From assembly GCA_039105265.1 (NCBI GenBank), contig JAPFFF010000018.1, forward strand, positions 2,480,001 to 2,544,000: DNA of 64,000 nucleotides, given 5' to 3'. Made by a program: the position numbers and the translations under genes. Each line of letters starts with the position of its first letter. Position 1 is the first letter of the stretch. Of the stretch, positions 1 to 9,708 are shown in pieces. Origin of the DNA: Tritrichomonas musculus. Lineage: Eukaryota; Parabasalia; Tritrichomonadida; Tritrichomonadidae. The notes under the pieces were generated by a model. That model did not search any database and was not told the origin of the DNA. It saw nothing but the letters and a program-made list of their open reading frames with translations.

Positions 1-1924
1 AATATTATACTAGATCATTTAGGATTACTGAAAGAAAGATAACTATTGTTCAATTCAATACATCAAGTGATTTTTTGCTCTATTATTATCTGTAAAAAAT
101 GTAACTTTTTGAGAAAAGGGCATCATAGAAAAAGTGAGAAATTGGTGTTAAAAAAAACGTAATGATTGAAAATTGAATGAAGCTCGGAGACGATATTAAT
201 CATTGCGCCTAGTCTAGAGATGTTCAAAATTCACTTTTCACTTGGAAAAGTTCGACTTTTTCTGGGCAAAAGTGAATAATAAAATATCTCTAGCCTAGTC
301 TTAAAAAAAATAACTGTTTTTATACCAAATATTTTATTTTATAATAAATAAATACAATATTATAGTATACCATTGTTAATATATTTATTAATTAGATTTG
401 TTAATTAAAACAATGTTTTTTAATAGAGATATTTATGTAAAATTTTTGTGAGGGTGCAATGATTAAAAAACGGAGTTTAAAAAACTCTCAAAAATCTTAT
501 CAAAATTTGAATATCATAACAAATAAAAATTTTCTTTTAAGAAATATTTTATATCATATTTTAACGTTTTTTTTGTTTTGTTTTAGGAATTTCTTTGAAA
601 TTCATGAAGAAATATCATATATTTCTATTAATTTTATATTTTATCTAATGCTATTATTTAAATATGTAATATAATATAGTATAATTAAAAATTAAGTGAA
701 AAACATTACATCATTTTTCAATCATTAATAAAGCTGCAGGGAAATTATCAAAGTGTTTCAAATTCATATATATTGTTTTATAAAGTGCTAAATATTTTGT
801 ATAGTATCCAAACTATGCTAAATATTTCTTTTTAATATAAAAAAATAGAATATTTTAACATAAATAAAATAAAATATGGCTAAAAATCATGGTAGAAAGA
901 CTAAATATAAATCAATTTTCAGTACTAATGCATTATATTGGATATGAAACTAAAATAATTTGTTGCATAATGAAATTATATGAGGAAATCTAATTAATGA
1001 ATAATATTTGTTTTTGGTGATTGGTGCCCAAATTTTATACTAATTGATATTTTAAATCCAACTGAGTACAAAAAATTAAAATATTCATTATGATTCTAAA
1101 ATATTTTTTTAGAAAAAAGTATTTTTTTTTGAAAACCCTAATAGAATTTAACGTATATTAACGTATTCGTAAAATTGATAAAATCTGTTTTATTTCGTTA
1201 TTGCTTAGTGAATTTTCACATTTATTAGTGTATTATAATTATATACTATATAATATAATTATTCCCATGTGTCATTTGATGTACTTCATATTTAATTGAA
1301 TGATAGAAAAATTAAATGCAATAATAACTAAATAATTTCAAGTTTTTTGTTAAATTTCTAGCTTATAAAGCAAAAAATAATCAAATTGAAGAATATTTTT
1401 TAAAAGCATGAATTAAATTTCCAGAGATTATTTGCAAAAATGAAAAATAAATTAAAAAGTTTTTTCCCTGGAATGATCAAGAATTGAATACTTATATAAA
1501 CCAGAAAAGTCTGACTTCTTTTTTATATAAATTGAGATAAAAAAAGATATTTCTAAAATTTTGTCAAGTATTCAATTTTTACTATCTTAAATTATCAATA
1601 TTTTGGTGTATACTGAATAATAATCAATAATATTAGAATATAATATTTATTATTTCATCGTATATGATATAATTTGGAATATTAACAATTTATGGAAGAT
1701 CAAAATAATAGGATTAAAAAAATGTTATGTAAAATGATAAAATAAAATAAAAATTGAATTTGAAATATAGTTTTAAAAATGCTACAAAAGAATGCAAGTT
1801 TTAATTGGGAAGGACTTTTTACACTTTTACACACCCTCAATGTAAATTATACAAAATTTTTGACAAAAAAAGTGGAAAAGTGACAAATAGTGTAAATTTT
1901 CCCATTTGTAAAGTTTACAGTTTC
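1..1924. other. AT-rich non-coding region
   Basis: I see no convincing gene here. The only long open frame (459-674) is a low-complexity Phe/Ile/Asn-rich translation of AT-rich DNA and I do not call it. An imperfect inverted repeat lies at about 208-302: a TAGTCTAGAGAT-type arm pairs with an ATCTCTAGCCTAG arm, with TTCACTTTT / AAAGTGAAT extensions. It could be a small MITE or a hairpin. Confidence 0.5.
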
Positions 1925-2353
1925 ATGAATGACTCACAAGATCCAAATCAAGCCGCAGCCATCAATCCAAAAGACCAACTCGATACTTCGAATCTCGCAT
2001 TAGTTACCGCATTTTTAAATTCGAATGTTAACTTAGAAAATTTAATAAATCCACCAGCAAACGAATTAAACCGAGAAAAAGAAAGAATAGCTGGCAGACT
2101 CCAAGGATTCAATCCAAAGGACAACCCAGCATGGCACCAAATTACCCAAAGATTTGGCGCCAATATTAAACAGCCAGAATTACTTAGTATTGCAGAAGTT
2201 CTTGCCCAAAACGCAGGTATAAAGCTCGATCGAGATGCCAAGCGAAGGAAGACAGTTCTGATAAAGTGGTTTTCTGAAAATTGGGATAGGGTTGTTCCAT
2301 ATCTTGATTATGTTGTTTTAGAAGATGCAAACCCTGGAATGGCCGGTAAATAG
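1925..2353 (+). CDS. small conserved-looking protein, possible DNA-binding domain
   Basis: A 142-codon frame from the ATG at 1925; the open frame extends upstream to 1805 but only with a TTG start and low-complexity residues. Codon use is richer and more balanced than the surrounding AT-rich DNA, which supports real coding. The C-terminal half reads LSIAEVLAQNAGIKL, then a basic stretch DRDAKRRK, then LIKWFSENWD, which suggests an alpha-helical domain with a basic recognition-like segment. That is vaguely like the small DNA-binding domains of trichomonads, but I do not recognise the family securely. There is no signal peptide or membrane segment. Its nearest neighbour is the decayed transposon nest 1 kb downstream. 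Function is unknown. Confidence 0.55.
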   Translation: MNDSQDPNQAAAINPKDQLDTSNLALVTAFLNSNVNLENLINPPANELNREKERIAGRLQGFNPKDNPAWHQITQRFGANIKQPELLSIAEVLAQNAGIKLDRDAKRRKTVLIKWFSENWDRVVPYLDYVVLEDANPGMAGK

Positions 2354-3323
2354 ATAGATAATCAATGTTTTTGTATATGAAATTACGATCTTTTTTTAAA
2401 AATATTTTTTTCATACAAATGTTGAACGATTTTTCATAAAAATGGATATATTCTAGTATTTGATTAAATCTATGTTGCGCGTTATTTTAACCATTGATCA
2501 TAAATGCAAAAGTTTTGATATAAAAATTTAGATTAAAAAAATATATTTCATAAATTTTGGAAGTAAAAAAATATTCATCCATATAAGAACTTATTTGTAA
2601 ACATTAATTGGAACAAAATAATAAAATTCAGATGAAATTAAAGGAATAATATATTCACAAAATTCAATTTCCTTTTTTTCAGTATAAAAATAAAATTCAA
2701 TGATAACATTATTCTTAAAGAAATTATTTAAATGGTTGAGAATAATTATAAAAAAATGATGGAGGTAAAAATTAATACTAATTATAATTTAATTAAAATA
2801 ATATTAAGAAATTTAATTGAATATTTGAGCCTTCGGGTAAAAATAACGAGTTTTTTTGAATCATTCCTCAGAATATTTGAGTTTTGAGGTTAAATTATAG
2901 GTTATTCTATGAATAAACTTAAATTCAAATGGCAGCCCATTATTTTTTCTCTCAATTTACTTGACATAAATATATTTATTTCAATTTTACAAAAATTTGA
3001 TTATTTCTTTTCAATTTAGACGTTTATAACGTTTTAATTTTTCATTAAACTTTGTTTTTTAATTTTCGCTTTTAAAATTAAATCATTCAATATTTGAAAT
3101 AAATTCTTAGAAACCGTAAGTTTACACGCGAAAATTAAAAAAACAAAGTTTAAATGATCAAAGATCAATTCAGTTTGCAGACATTTTCATAAGATTTTAT
3201 CGTTTAATTTTAAAAAGTTTAAATAATCAGGCCACGTTTACTTTTATTTTTTCCAAATTGGAAAACATCAATCAGAAGTACTTTAGTGAGCTCCAAAAAA
3301 AAAAAAAAAAAAAAAAAAAAAAT
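2354..3323. other. non-coding spacer with hairpin and A-tract
   Basis: No gene seen. A strong hairpin has arms at 3043-3069 and 3128-3156 (CATTAAACTTTG and its complement CAAAGTTTAAATG, extended through TTTTTTAATTTTCGC), with a ~58-base loop. An A-tract of about 27 bases ends at 3322, immediately before the pogo-like transposase relic. Confidence 0.5.
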
Positions 3324-3833
3324 GTGAAGAAGAAAGTAAAAGGAAAGTCCTATGAAAAAATAGTATCAGATTATTATGAAAAAAAATTATCATTGAGATA
3401 AAATATTAAAAAAAAGCAATTAAAACATGCTTGAAACGTTCTGCTTTATCTCTTAATTGGGACAAAGGAACTATTTGCTGACGCTTATCTACACTTTCAG
3501 ATGTTGACTTTGATGAATTAAAACAGTTTATATCAGAAAATTCTGTCGATGGAGACTATTTAGATTTTGATACTGCTCTTGATGAAGCTGAAAGAAAGGT
3601 TGGCAAATGCAAACTCATTTCTTATACGAATCAATTGTTTCAGTATTATTGAAGAAATACATGAACAAATAGGAGATTTAGAAGGGACAAGAACTTGGAT
3701 TTATGATCATATAGAAGAATTAAATGCACAACTATCGACTCCTAAAAATATTGTTTTAAATAGATTGATAGCTTGTAATACGGATAAGATATTTAATTAT
3801 ACATTGTTACTATTTCCTGTACTTGAACATATA
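3324..3833 (+). pseudogene. pogo/DDE_1-type transposase, N-terminal part (decayed)
   Basis: Translation in shifting frames gives the N-terminal, DNA-binding part of a pogo-like DDE_1 transposase of the kind abundant in trichomonads. A basic segment with KGKSYEKIVSDYYEKKLSLR is followed by a stop and frame changes. Then come LSDVDFDELKQFISEN and DYLDFDTALDEAER, and in another frame SFLIRINCFSIIEEIHEQI, TRTWIYDHIEELNA and RLIACNTDK. The recognition rests on these family-like blocks; I could not run a search. There are at least two frame changes and one stop, so the copy is dead. It is cut at the TA at 3832-3833 by the mariner insertion, and its catalytic part resumes after 8406. Confidence 0.7.
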
Positions 3834-3953
3834 GGGTGGCCATTAAGTAACCGCAATTTTTATGAATACTGAATAAAATATAAATATGAATATATAATAT
3901 TAATATTTATTAAATATAATTTCCTTTATATGAAATGCATGCTTTAAGTCTTC

Positions 3954-4372
3954 TTATCCATTCGGAAAATAATGATTTATAAAAATCTTCACTTTTTGAG
4001 ACAAAAAAATGTTAAAAGCTTCTAACAGCTCATCTTCGTCTTCAAAATCATTTCCTTTGAATGATTCTTTCATAGTGCCGAACAATCCAAAATCGCATAT
4101 AGCCAAATCAAGCGAATATGCAGGATGGTCCCAAATATTAACTTTTGAGTTTTCAATGTGTGCTTTCACTTTTCCTGCAGTATGACTGGGGGCAATATCG
4201 TAATGCAGACAAAGCTTGTGCTTCCATCTTCTCGATTTCTTCATTAATTCGGAATTTTCAATTGCCTATAAAATATTATTAATAAAATAATCCGTATATA
4301 TTTTCGTACCCATCGGTTTGAGGTTAATTAATTGAATTCCCTTTCCATTAATAAACTAGTATCCATTTTGCA
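3954..4372 (-). pseudogene. mariner transposase, C-terminal fragment
   Basis: The minus-strand translation gives GKGIQLINLKPMGTKIYTDY, then LHYDIAPSHTAGK (second catalytic Asp), then WDHPAYSLDLAICDFGLF (third catalytic Asp in DLAICD). The spacing between the two Asp residues is 34, so this is DD34D, the mariner signature. There is an in-frame stop near INNIL and a frame change upstream. The fragment continues the N-terminal part found at 7636-8222 once the 3.26-kb insertion is removed at its TA duplication. Confidence 0.85.
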
Positions 4373-4434
4373 TACAATTCAATTGATTTGAATGAAATTG
4401 AATTGATTATTTTTTCATTTTTATCAATATTTTA

Positions 4435-4640
4435 CGATTTATTAGCATTTGTTTTTTCTTTGTTATTCATTATTGTTCATTGTTATTAATTGTTATTAAT
4501 TGTTATTCATCAGTTTATTGACACTATTTTATTCATTATTATTCATTGTTGTTTATTGTTATTCATCAATTTATTTACACTATTTTATTCAATGTTATCC
4601 ATTGTTATTCATTGTTATTAATTGTATATATTATAGTAAT
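4435..4640. repeat. degenerate 12-mer tandem repeat
   Basis: Repeated variants of ATTGTTATTCAT / ATTGTTATTAATT fill this stretch inside the nested element, just beyond the acidic tail of the transposase ORF. It looks like a decayed minisatellite. Confidence 0.7.
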
Positions 4641-4663
4641 TACTGTGTCTCTCCATTTCCATC

Positions 4664-6143
4664 CTAATTATCACAAAACTCTTCTTCTTCTTCTTCATAA
4701 ATATATTCGTATTCATATATTTCCTCTTCCTCCTCTTCCTCTTCTTCCTCGTTATAATCATATTCATATATTTCATCTTCCTCATCATATTCACCTTCTT
4801 CATATTCAATTTCATTTTCATATTTCGAGCTAATATTGTTATATTCTTCTGTCCATTTTATATGCTCATATTTTTCTGGATGAAATTTGTTGTCACTTAA
4901 CTTTCTTTCAATTTCAATAATTTTGCTTTTTATTGATGATGGTGGAATATTAAAATCATTCTTTAGTGAATTAGATATCTTTTTCCACCGATGTTTCATT
5001 TTAAGATTCAATTCATATAAATGAAAATTTTGTTCTTTTGATAAAATATGTGTGATGTGTTCTCTATCGAATATGTCTGTTTCTCTGATTTCTTTCATGC
5101 CTGAAGATAAAAAATGTGAGATACTAGCACCAAATACGTCTTTACACATTTGTAAATGGTAATGAAAGGTTAAGACAAGTTCATTTCTTAATTCTTGATC
5201 TAGTCCTTCCCAAAGAATCAATAAGCATTCTTCAAGCTTGATTTGTAGTTTGAGGATGCAAATCAGTTAAACGATTTTTTAAAATCGCCCATAGCATTTC
5301 TATGGGAGAAAGGTCCGGAGAATTCGGAGGTCACCCATACAATACCTTGGCTCTTCTTTCGATGAATTTGTTTGTTTTGGATGTTGTATGGCAAGTGGCC
5401 CAGTCCTGCTGAAAAATATGATCTGCTTGTTCAAAAATTTGTGAATCTTTCAAACATTTTCTGTATATTTTTTCGTTTATCTTTCCCTTTGGAAACATGA
5501 GTTTGGATTTCAAATTAAAGCCCACAGTAGCCCACATCATCGTTCCAAACTTATATGATGAATATTGAGCGCATTGCTCTTCGCGAAAATCATTGGTTAA
5601 AATCCATCGGGATTTATTGTCCGGTAAGCTGTAAACTCTACATTCATCACTAAAAAGAATTATGGGTAATAATTGTTCATGATAAAGTAGCAAGTTTAGA
5701 GAAAAATCGTATCTTGTATATTTTTGTGACCAGTTAAGTTTTTGTATATGCTTAGGTTTTTTATACCTGAAGCTTTTTTCTCTTAAACGTCTAATAACAG
5801 AAGAACGTGAAATTTTTGAATTAGGATACTTTTTCTGATATTTTGTTAAAATTTTTACAGAAGATGGAATTCCAATAAATGCTGATTGATGAATGAACTC
5901 ATCTTGCTATTTGTTTGTTTTTCGTCTTCTTTTTATTTTTTGACCTAGTTGCCTTTGTATTCTACTAATTCGACTTAATCCAACTTGAAATTTGACCCTT
6001 GCTTGACTTTCTGAATGCGATGAAAGGAAACTAAAGATTTCTTTATCATCAACTTTCGTTGGATTTTTAAATCTGTTTAATTTTTCTAATTTTGTGTTGA
6101 TTTCATAATTATGAGAATCTCCAACAGAATATGAATTTCCCAC
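4664..6143 (-). pseudogene. DD34E Tc1/IS630-type transposase with C-terminal Myb-like region
   Basis: Read on the minus strand, an N-terminal helix-turn-helix region (GLSRISRIQRQLGQKIKRRR) is followed by an in-frame TAG. A second HTH region (SRSSVIRRLREK) precedes the catalytic core: FSDECRVY (Asp 1), FQQDWATCHTT (Asp 2) and PPNSPDLSPIEMLW (Glu). Exactly 34 residues separate Asp 2 and Glu. The Trp expected before PPNSPDL is a TGA stop. A frameshift near 5240 leads into 4664-5221, which has a helical segment (HILSKEQNFHLYELN, then RWKKISNSL, then IPPSSIKSKI) spaced like a Myb/SANT repeat, followed by a very acidic Glu/Tyr tail. The copy is dead as sequenced. Confidence 0.75.
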
Positions 6144-6167
6144 TTTTTGTTTTTGAAGCTTAATATT

Positions 6168-6680
6168 TTAATCAATTAAATATGCTATTCTTAAATCTTC
6201 ATTATTGAATTGAATACTTTGTTTTGATACCGCCTTTTGTGCTGACCTTAAATCATAATTTGGTAAAAAATCAATGGATTGTAGAATTACCAATCTTTTA
6301 CGTTTTTTATGTATGCAAGATTTAACTTCACCAAACTGCGCCATCAAATCATCAACTTCATTAGTTTTCAATGATGTTTTTATATTAGAAGATTTTTTTA
6401 ATGTAGTTGAGCAAGTATCTTCAGGATTTCTGAAGGGACTGGTTGAATTTTCTGAGGCATATTTAATAAATACCATTCGATCATTTAAATATGAACCATT
6501 TAACTCTTTGATAGCATTACTTGCAAATCTTAAATCATAATATATATATGAAGCATGACCTTTGTGTAAAGGTGAATAAATTAGCTGCGAAACTTCACCG
6601 CATTTTGAACAAAAATTTAATAATTGTTCATATGTCACATTATAATTAATATTGAAAATAAAAATCGAAAAATTATTTAT
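6168..6680 (-). pseudogene. RRM (Mei2-like) RNA-binding protein fragment
   Basis: The frame holds most of two RNA-recognition motifs. The first has FSIFIFNINYNVTYEQLL, then HASYIYYDLRFASNAIKEL (RNP1-like), then VFIKYA. The second has DLMAQFGEVKSC, then NYDLRSAQKAV and LRIAYLID. The YYDLR…A style of RNP1 is typical of Mei2-like RRMs. There is no ATG; the frame opens at a GTG or further upstream. It ends at a TAA, after which the same frame runs on, eight codons later, into the transposase ORF. It may be host sequence captured by the transposon, or an N-terminal extension of the transposase. Confidence 0.6.
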
Positions 6681-7050
6681 ACAATTTGATTCTTTCAGAG
6701 TAGGCCTTATTTTTTTTACATCACAAATACTATAAACGTCTTTTTAACGTCTTTTTTCGTAAAATAACGATTTTTTGATTTGTAGTATTAATGAAACTTT
6801 TTGAATGCTAATAAATTTTTTTTTATTTTATGAAGAATCAAAAACAATATTATTTAATTTGAAAAACATTTTACTATTTTATCTTTTTATTTTTAAATTA
6901 TTTAAAACATTTTTAATATAAAAAAATAATTGTAGATCAAGATAAAAATAAAAAACTAATATCGAGAAAATAACGTATTTACAATTGTAATTACAATTGT
7001 AATTTTTAAACGGACAAGTTGTATACAATTGTAAATACAAAAACCAAGGC

Positions 7051-7341
7051 TTATTTCAGAGAAACTTTCAAGTTTGTTTGATTTTGAATCAAAGGAAATT
7101 GAGAGTGTTGAAAGAAATTCGGAGGAGGCTGAGATATCATAGGAAACATTTGCCTATTATTTTGAAATGCCGTTCTTGGAGATAAAGGCATTTGAGAGCT
7201 TTGATGAGGAAGTTGAGATATTATCGGGATTGATTGATGACTTTGTTCGCTTGAAATTGGGGAAATTTGGGAATTTATTTGATAATTAATAATCATTCCA
7301 TTCTGACGATTATGTGGATGTGTACAAGGAGCTGAACTCAT
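7051..7341 (-). CDS. Pro/Gln/Ser-rich ORF, possible captured N-terminus
   Basis: 96 codons from an ATG at 7341, dominated by Gln, Ser, Pro, Ile and Asn (e.g. PIISQLPHQSSQMPLSP). No domain is visible. It lies upstream of, and on the same strand as, the RRM fragment inside the nested element. Low-complexity N-termini of this kind are common in Mei2-like RNA-binding proteins, so the two may be pieces of one captured gene. Alternatively it is a chance frame in low-complexity DNA. Confidence 0.35.
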   Translation of the reverse strand: MSSAPCTHPHNRQNGMIINYQINSQISPISSEQSHQSIPIISQLPHQSSQMPLSPRTAFQNNRQMFPMISQPPPNFFQHSQFPLIQNQTNLKVSLK

Positions 7342-7635
7342 AAAAAAATAGTTTCAGGAAAAAAAAAAAAAAAAAAAAAAAAAACAATTATACTCTAATA
7401 TCATTTATAATGATAATAATTTTTACTTAATTTCAATTTAAATAATTTTAATCTTTATTCATTTAATTCATTTTTTTGCTTTTTTATTATAATCGCATGA
7501 ACTTTTAAATAGATATTGTGTATTTTTTAATAATTTAATCATTCTTTCAATATTTTTCAATTGATAAACAATTTTTTGATAAAAATAAAGTAAATAAATA
7601 AAAAAATTGTATACAACTAAGAAATTTGAATTGTA

Positions 7636-8222
7636 TGCCAATTTGGAATTCAGTTTAAAAATTGTAAACATTTTTTCGAATTGAGTATTTTTGTTATAAG
7701 CTGGAATGTCTTCTCCTTTCATTATCCAAATTTCCTTTGTTGGATAATGAAATACAAACCAAGATTCATCACCTGTTAAAACGAATTCATATCCTTTTGA
7801 TTCTTCAAATTCCAAATTTCGTAATAAAACTTTTGCTAATTTTTTCTATTTTTCATTTGTTCTTTTGTGAATAAATGCGGATGAACTCTAAGATGTACGA
7901 ATTTCAAACCAATCAAATTAGTCATATGATCCAATACTGTCGTATGTGAAACACGAACCTTGTGAGCAATGTCTCTAGATGATGCATATTTATTTTCATC
8001 ATGAGCTTTTTGAATTGCAACCGTTAATTGTTCATCCACTGGTCTTCCAGGCTTGGGCAGATCACTTAAATCTTCTCGGCCGCACTTAATTTCACGGATC
8101 CAAAAATATATTTGGGTTTCTGATAGACATTCATCTCCATATGTTTTTTGTAATTCCACGATGATATCTTTAGGTTTCATCTGTTTTCCGAGGCAAAATT
8201 TTATCGAATACCTTTGTTCCAT
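7636..8222 (-). pseudogene. mariner transposase, N-terminal fragment
   Basis: Starts with MEQRYSIKFCLGKQMKPKDI. It has an HTH region (LSETQIYFWIREIKCG), a linker with DLPKPGRPVDEQLT (the conserved GRP box) and a second HTH (SSRDIAHKVRVSHTTVLDHM). After a one-base frameshift near 7835 comes VLTGDESWFVFHY, which holds the first catalytic Asp (TGDESW), then IWIMKGED. The frame is broken at 7634-7635 by the nested element and resumes at 4372. Confidence 0.85.
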
Positions 8223-8406
8223 TTAGTTTTAACGTATTTTTTTAACGTACAATATTTTGATATACCTTTTTTAATCAAAATAAGCAAGTTTGATAAAAAA
8301 AAATATATGTAAATATAAATACTTTTAAAGACCTATTTAATAATTATTTTATAAAACCAGCAGCATTAATACACATCAAAATTGCCGTTACTTATCGACC
8401 ACCCTA

Positions 8407-8825
8407 TATTAATTCATGCCGGCGTTTTGGTGCAGATGAGACAATGTTGCAGCCTAATGTACAGAAAAAAGTTCTAATTCCAATTGGCCAAGCTAGTCCT
8501 ATTGTACCTGATTAAGTACCTTTTCCGCACATCAGCAATGTGTTGCGGTAATGTGCTTGGACAAAAAAAGCGTCTATATATTATTCTCCAAAAATTAAAA
8601 AATCTTCCAGATGATCTAAAAGAATTTTCTGATAGAGGCCAAGCTTTTTTTGCTAGCAGCCAATCCGGTTGGCAAACCAGAGATACCTTTCTCTGGTTTG
8701 TCATAATCTTCATTAATTGGCTAACAGTTTACAGGCTGCATTTAAAGAAAGAAATAAGAGATGGTCTAGCAATCTTAATTGTCGATGGTCACAAATCTCG
8801 TGAATGTCCCAACGAATTACAGTAA
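8407..8825 (+). pseudogene. pogo/DDE_1-type transposase, catalytic part (decayed)
   Basis: After the mariner insertion the pogo-like gene resumes with RRFGADETMLQPNVQKK, which holds the first catalytic Asp in GADET. After a stop and frameshift near 8515 come AMCCGNVLGQKKRLYIIL and WQTRDTFLWFVIIFINWL, then LAILIVDGHKSRECP with the second catalytic Asp in VDGH. The remainder of the protein, including the third acidic residue, is missing or unrecognisable past 8825. It is a dead, truncated copy. Confidence 0.7.
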
Positions 8826-9708
8826 TAAGGAACTCGATTTGATTAGGATTGAGTTTCGCATTTCGGCGTAGCCGCCACACGGGGCTACGTCCCTTCGCTC
8901 AACCAGATTTGAGCCATACTCAACTCCGGATGCCCCTTATTTATGAATATTCATATTGTTCGTCCATCTGAGGTCATACAAGGGCATCGCATTGACATAC
9001 TATTTTGGTCTTATTCTTAGGTTTTCAGTAGTGTCCTACTCAATGGGAACGCTTGTGAGACCATTTTGGAGCATCGTATATGACATTTTATTTGTCACGT
9101 ACCTATGGTGTCCTCATTCCTAGAATTTCCTTGACCAAATTTCAAAATTTTAGGTACGTGACAAATTTGCTTTATTTAAATATCAAAACTAATTTAATAT
9201 CAAAAATAATTTAATATATATGTTTACATAAATACTTAAAGATAAAAATGTACTTAAATAATATGAATTTGAAAGATGTAATTTGTGAGTATTTATAGAA
9301 AAAATTTAATTCAAAAGTTTTTTAAAAATCAAAAAAATGATTATATCTGAGTGAAACAAAATATTTTAAATAAATTTTTAGTTAGAATAAGTTTAATAAA
9401 TATTCTTTAATAATATTATAAATATATATTCTAAAATACTCATATAATAAACTAAATAATTACAATTCAAAAATTTTTTTTTTTTTCTTAAAATATAATG
9501 ACAAAGATTTTTAATTGTATTATGCATTTATATCTTATAATATGCATGTATTTATAATACTTATTTCTTATGAGCATATTTTTATGATTTATTTGTTAAA
9601 TATTTTTGTTATTCTCAGGATATCAAAACATTAGTGCTAATTTTTTTATTAATTCAAAATCGAATCACAATACTTAAATTAATAGTTATTATCAAAATCA
9701 AATAACTT
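8826..9708. other. spacer with GC-rich patch
   Basis: No gene. Bases 8860-8940 form a GC-rich patch (GTAGCCGCCACACGGGGC and CTCCGGATGCCCC) that stands out from the AT-rich surroundings. A related AGCCCCGTG-containing patch occurs at 27470-27500. The stretch before the RasGEF start is A/T-rich and should hold its promoter; TCAAAATCAAATA, 10-20 bases before the ATG, resembles the trichomonad initiator (TCA-type Inr). Confidence 0.45.
9090..9166. repeat. 77-bp perfect-armed hairpin (MITE-like)
   Basis: Two 16-base arms, ATTTGTCACGTACCTA at 9090-9105 and its exact complement at 9151-9166, are separated by 45 bases. The length and perfect arms fit a tiny MITE or a transcribed stem-loop. Confidence 0.7.

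Larger units (their letters stand above)
4375..7633 (-). mobile_element. Tc1/IS630-type element nested in the mariner
   Basis: The left end is TA|CAATTCAATTG and the right end, read inward, is TA|CAATTCAAATT. Only about 9 bp are shared as a TIR, but TA flanks both ends. Removing the segment plus one TA restores an uninterrupted mariner transposase frame across the junction (…KLAY then AKWIL…), which is strong evidence for the exact boundaries. The 3259-bp insert carries a DD34E transposase relic (4664-6143), an RRM fragment (6168-6680) and a Pro/Gln-rich ORF (7051-7341), all on the minus strand. Confidence 0.75.
3834..8404 (-). mobile_element. mariner element (DD34D), itself interrupted
   Basis: The ends are inverted repeats: GGGTGGCCATTAAGTAACC at the left and, read from the right, GGGTGGTCGATAAGTAACGG, both continuing into GCAATTTT. 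Each is flanked by TA, the mariner-type target duplication (3832-3833 and 8405-8406). Transposase fragments on the minus strand lie just inside each end. Subtracting the nested insertion (4375-7633) leaves about 1.3 kb, the usual size of a mariner. It sits within the pogo-like transposase relic. Confidence 0.85.

Noticed and set aside
459-674. 71-aa open frame
   Set aside because: Low-complexity Phe/Ile/Asn translation of AT-rich DNA, with no neighbour or motif support.
8474-8713. 79-aa minus-strand frame
   Set aside because: Antisense of the pogo-like transposase catalytic block.
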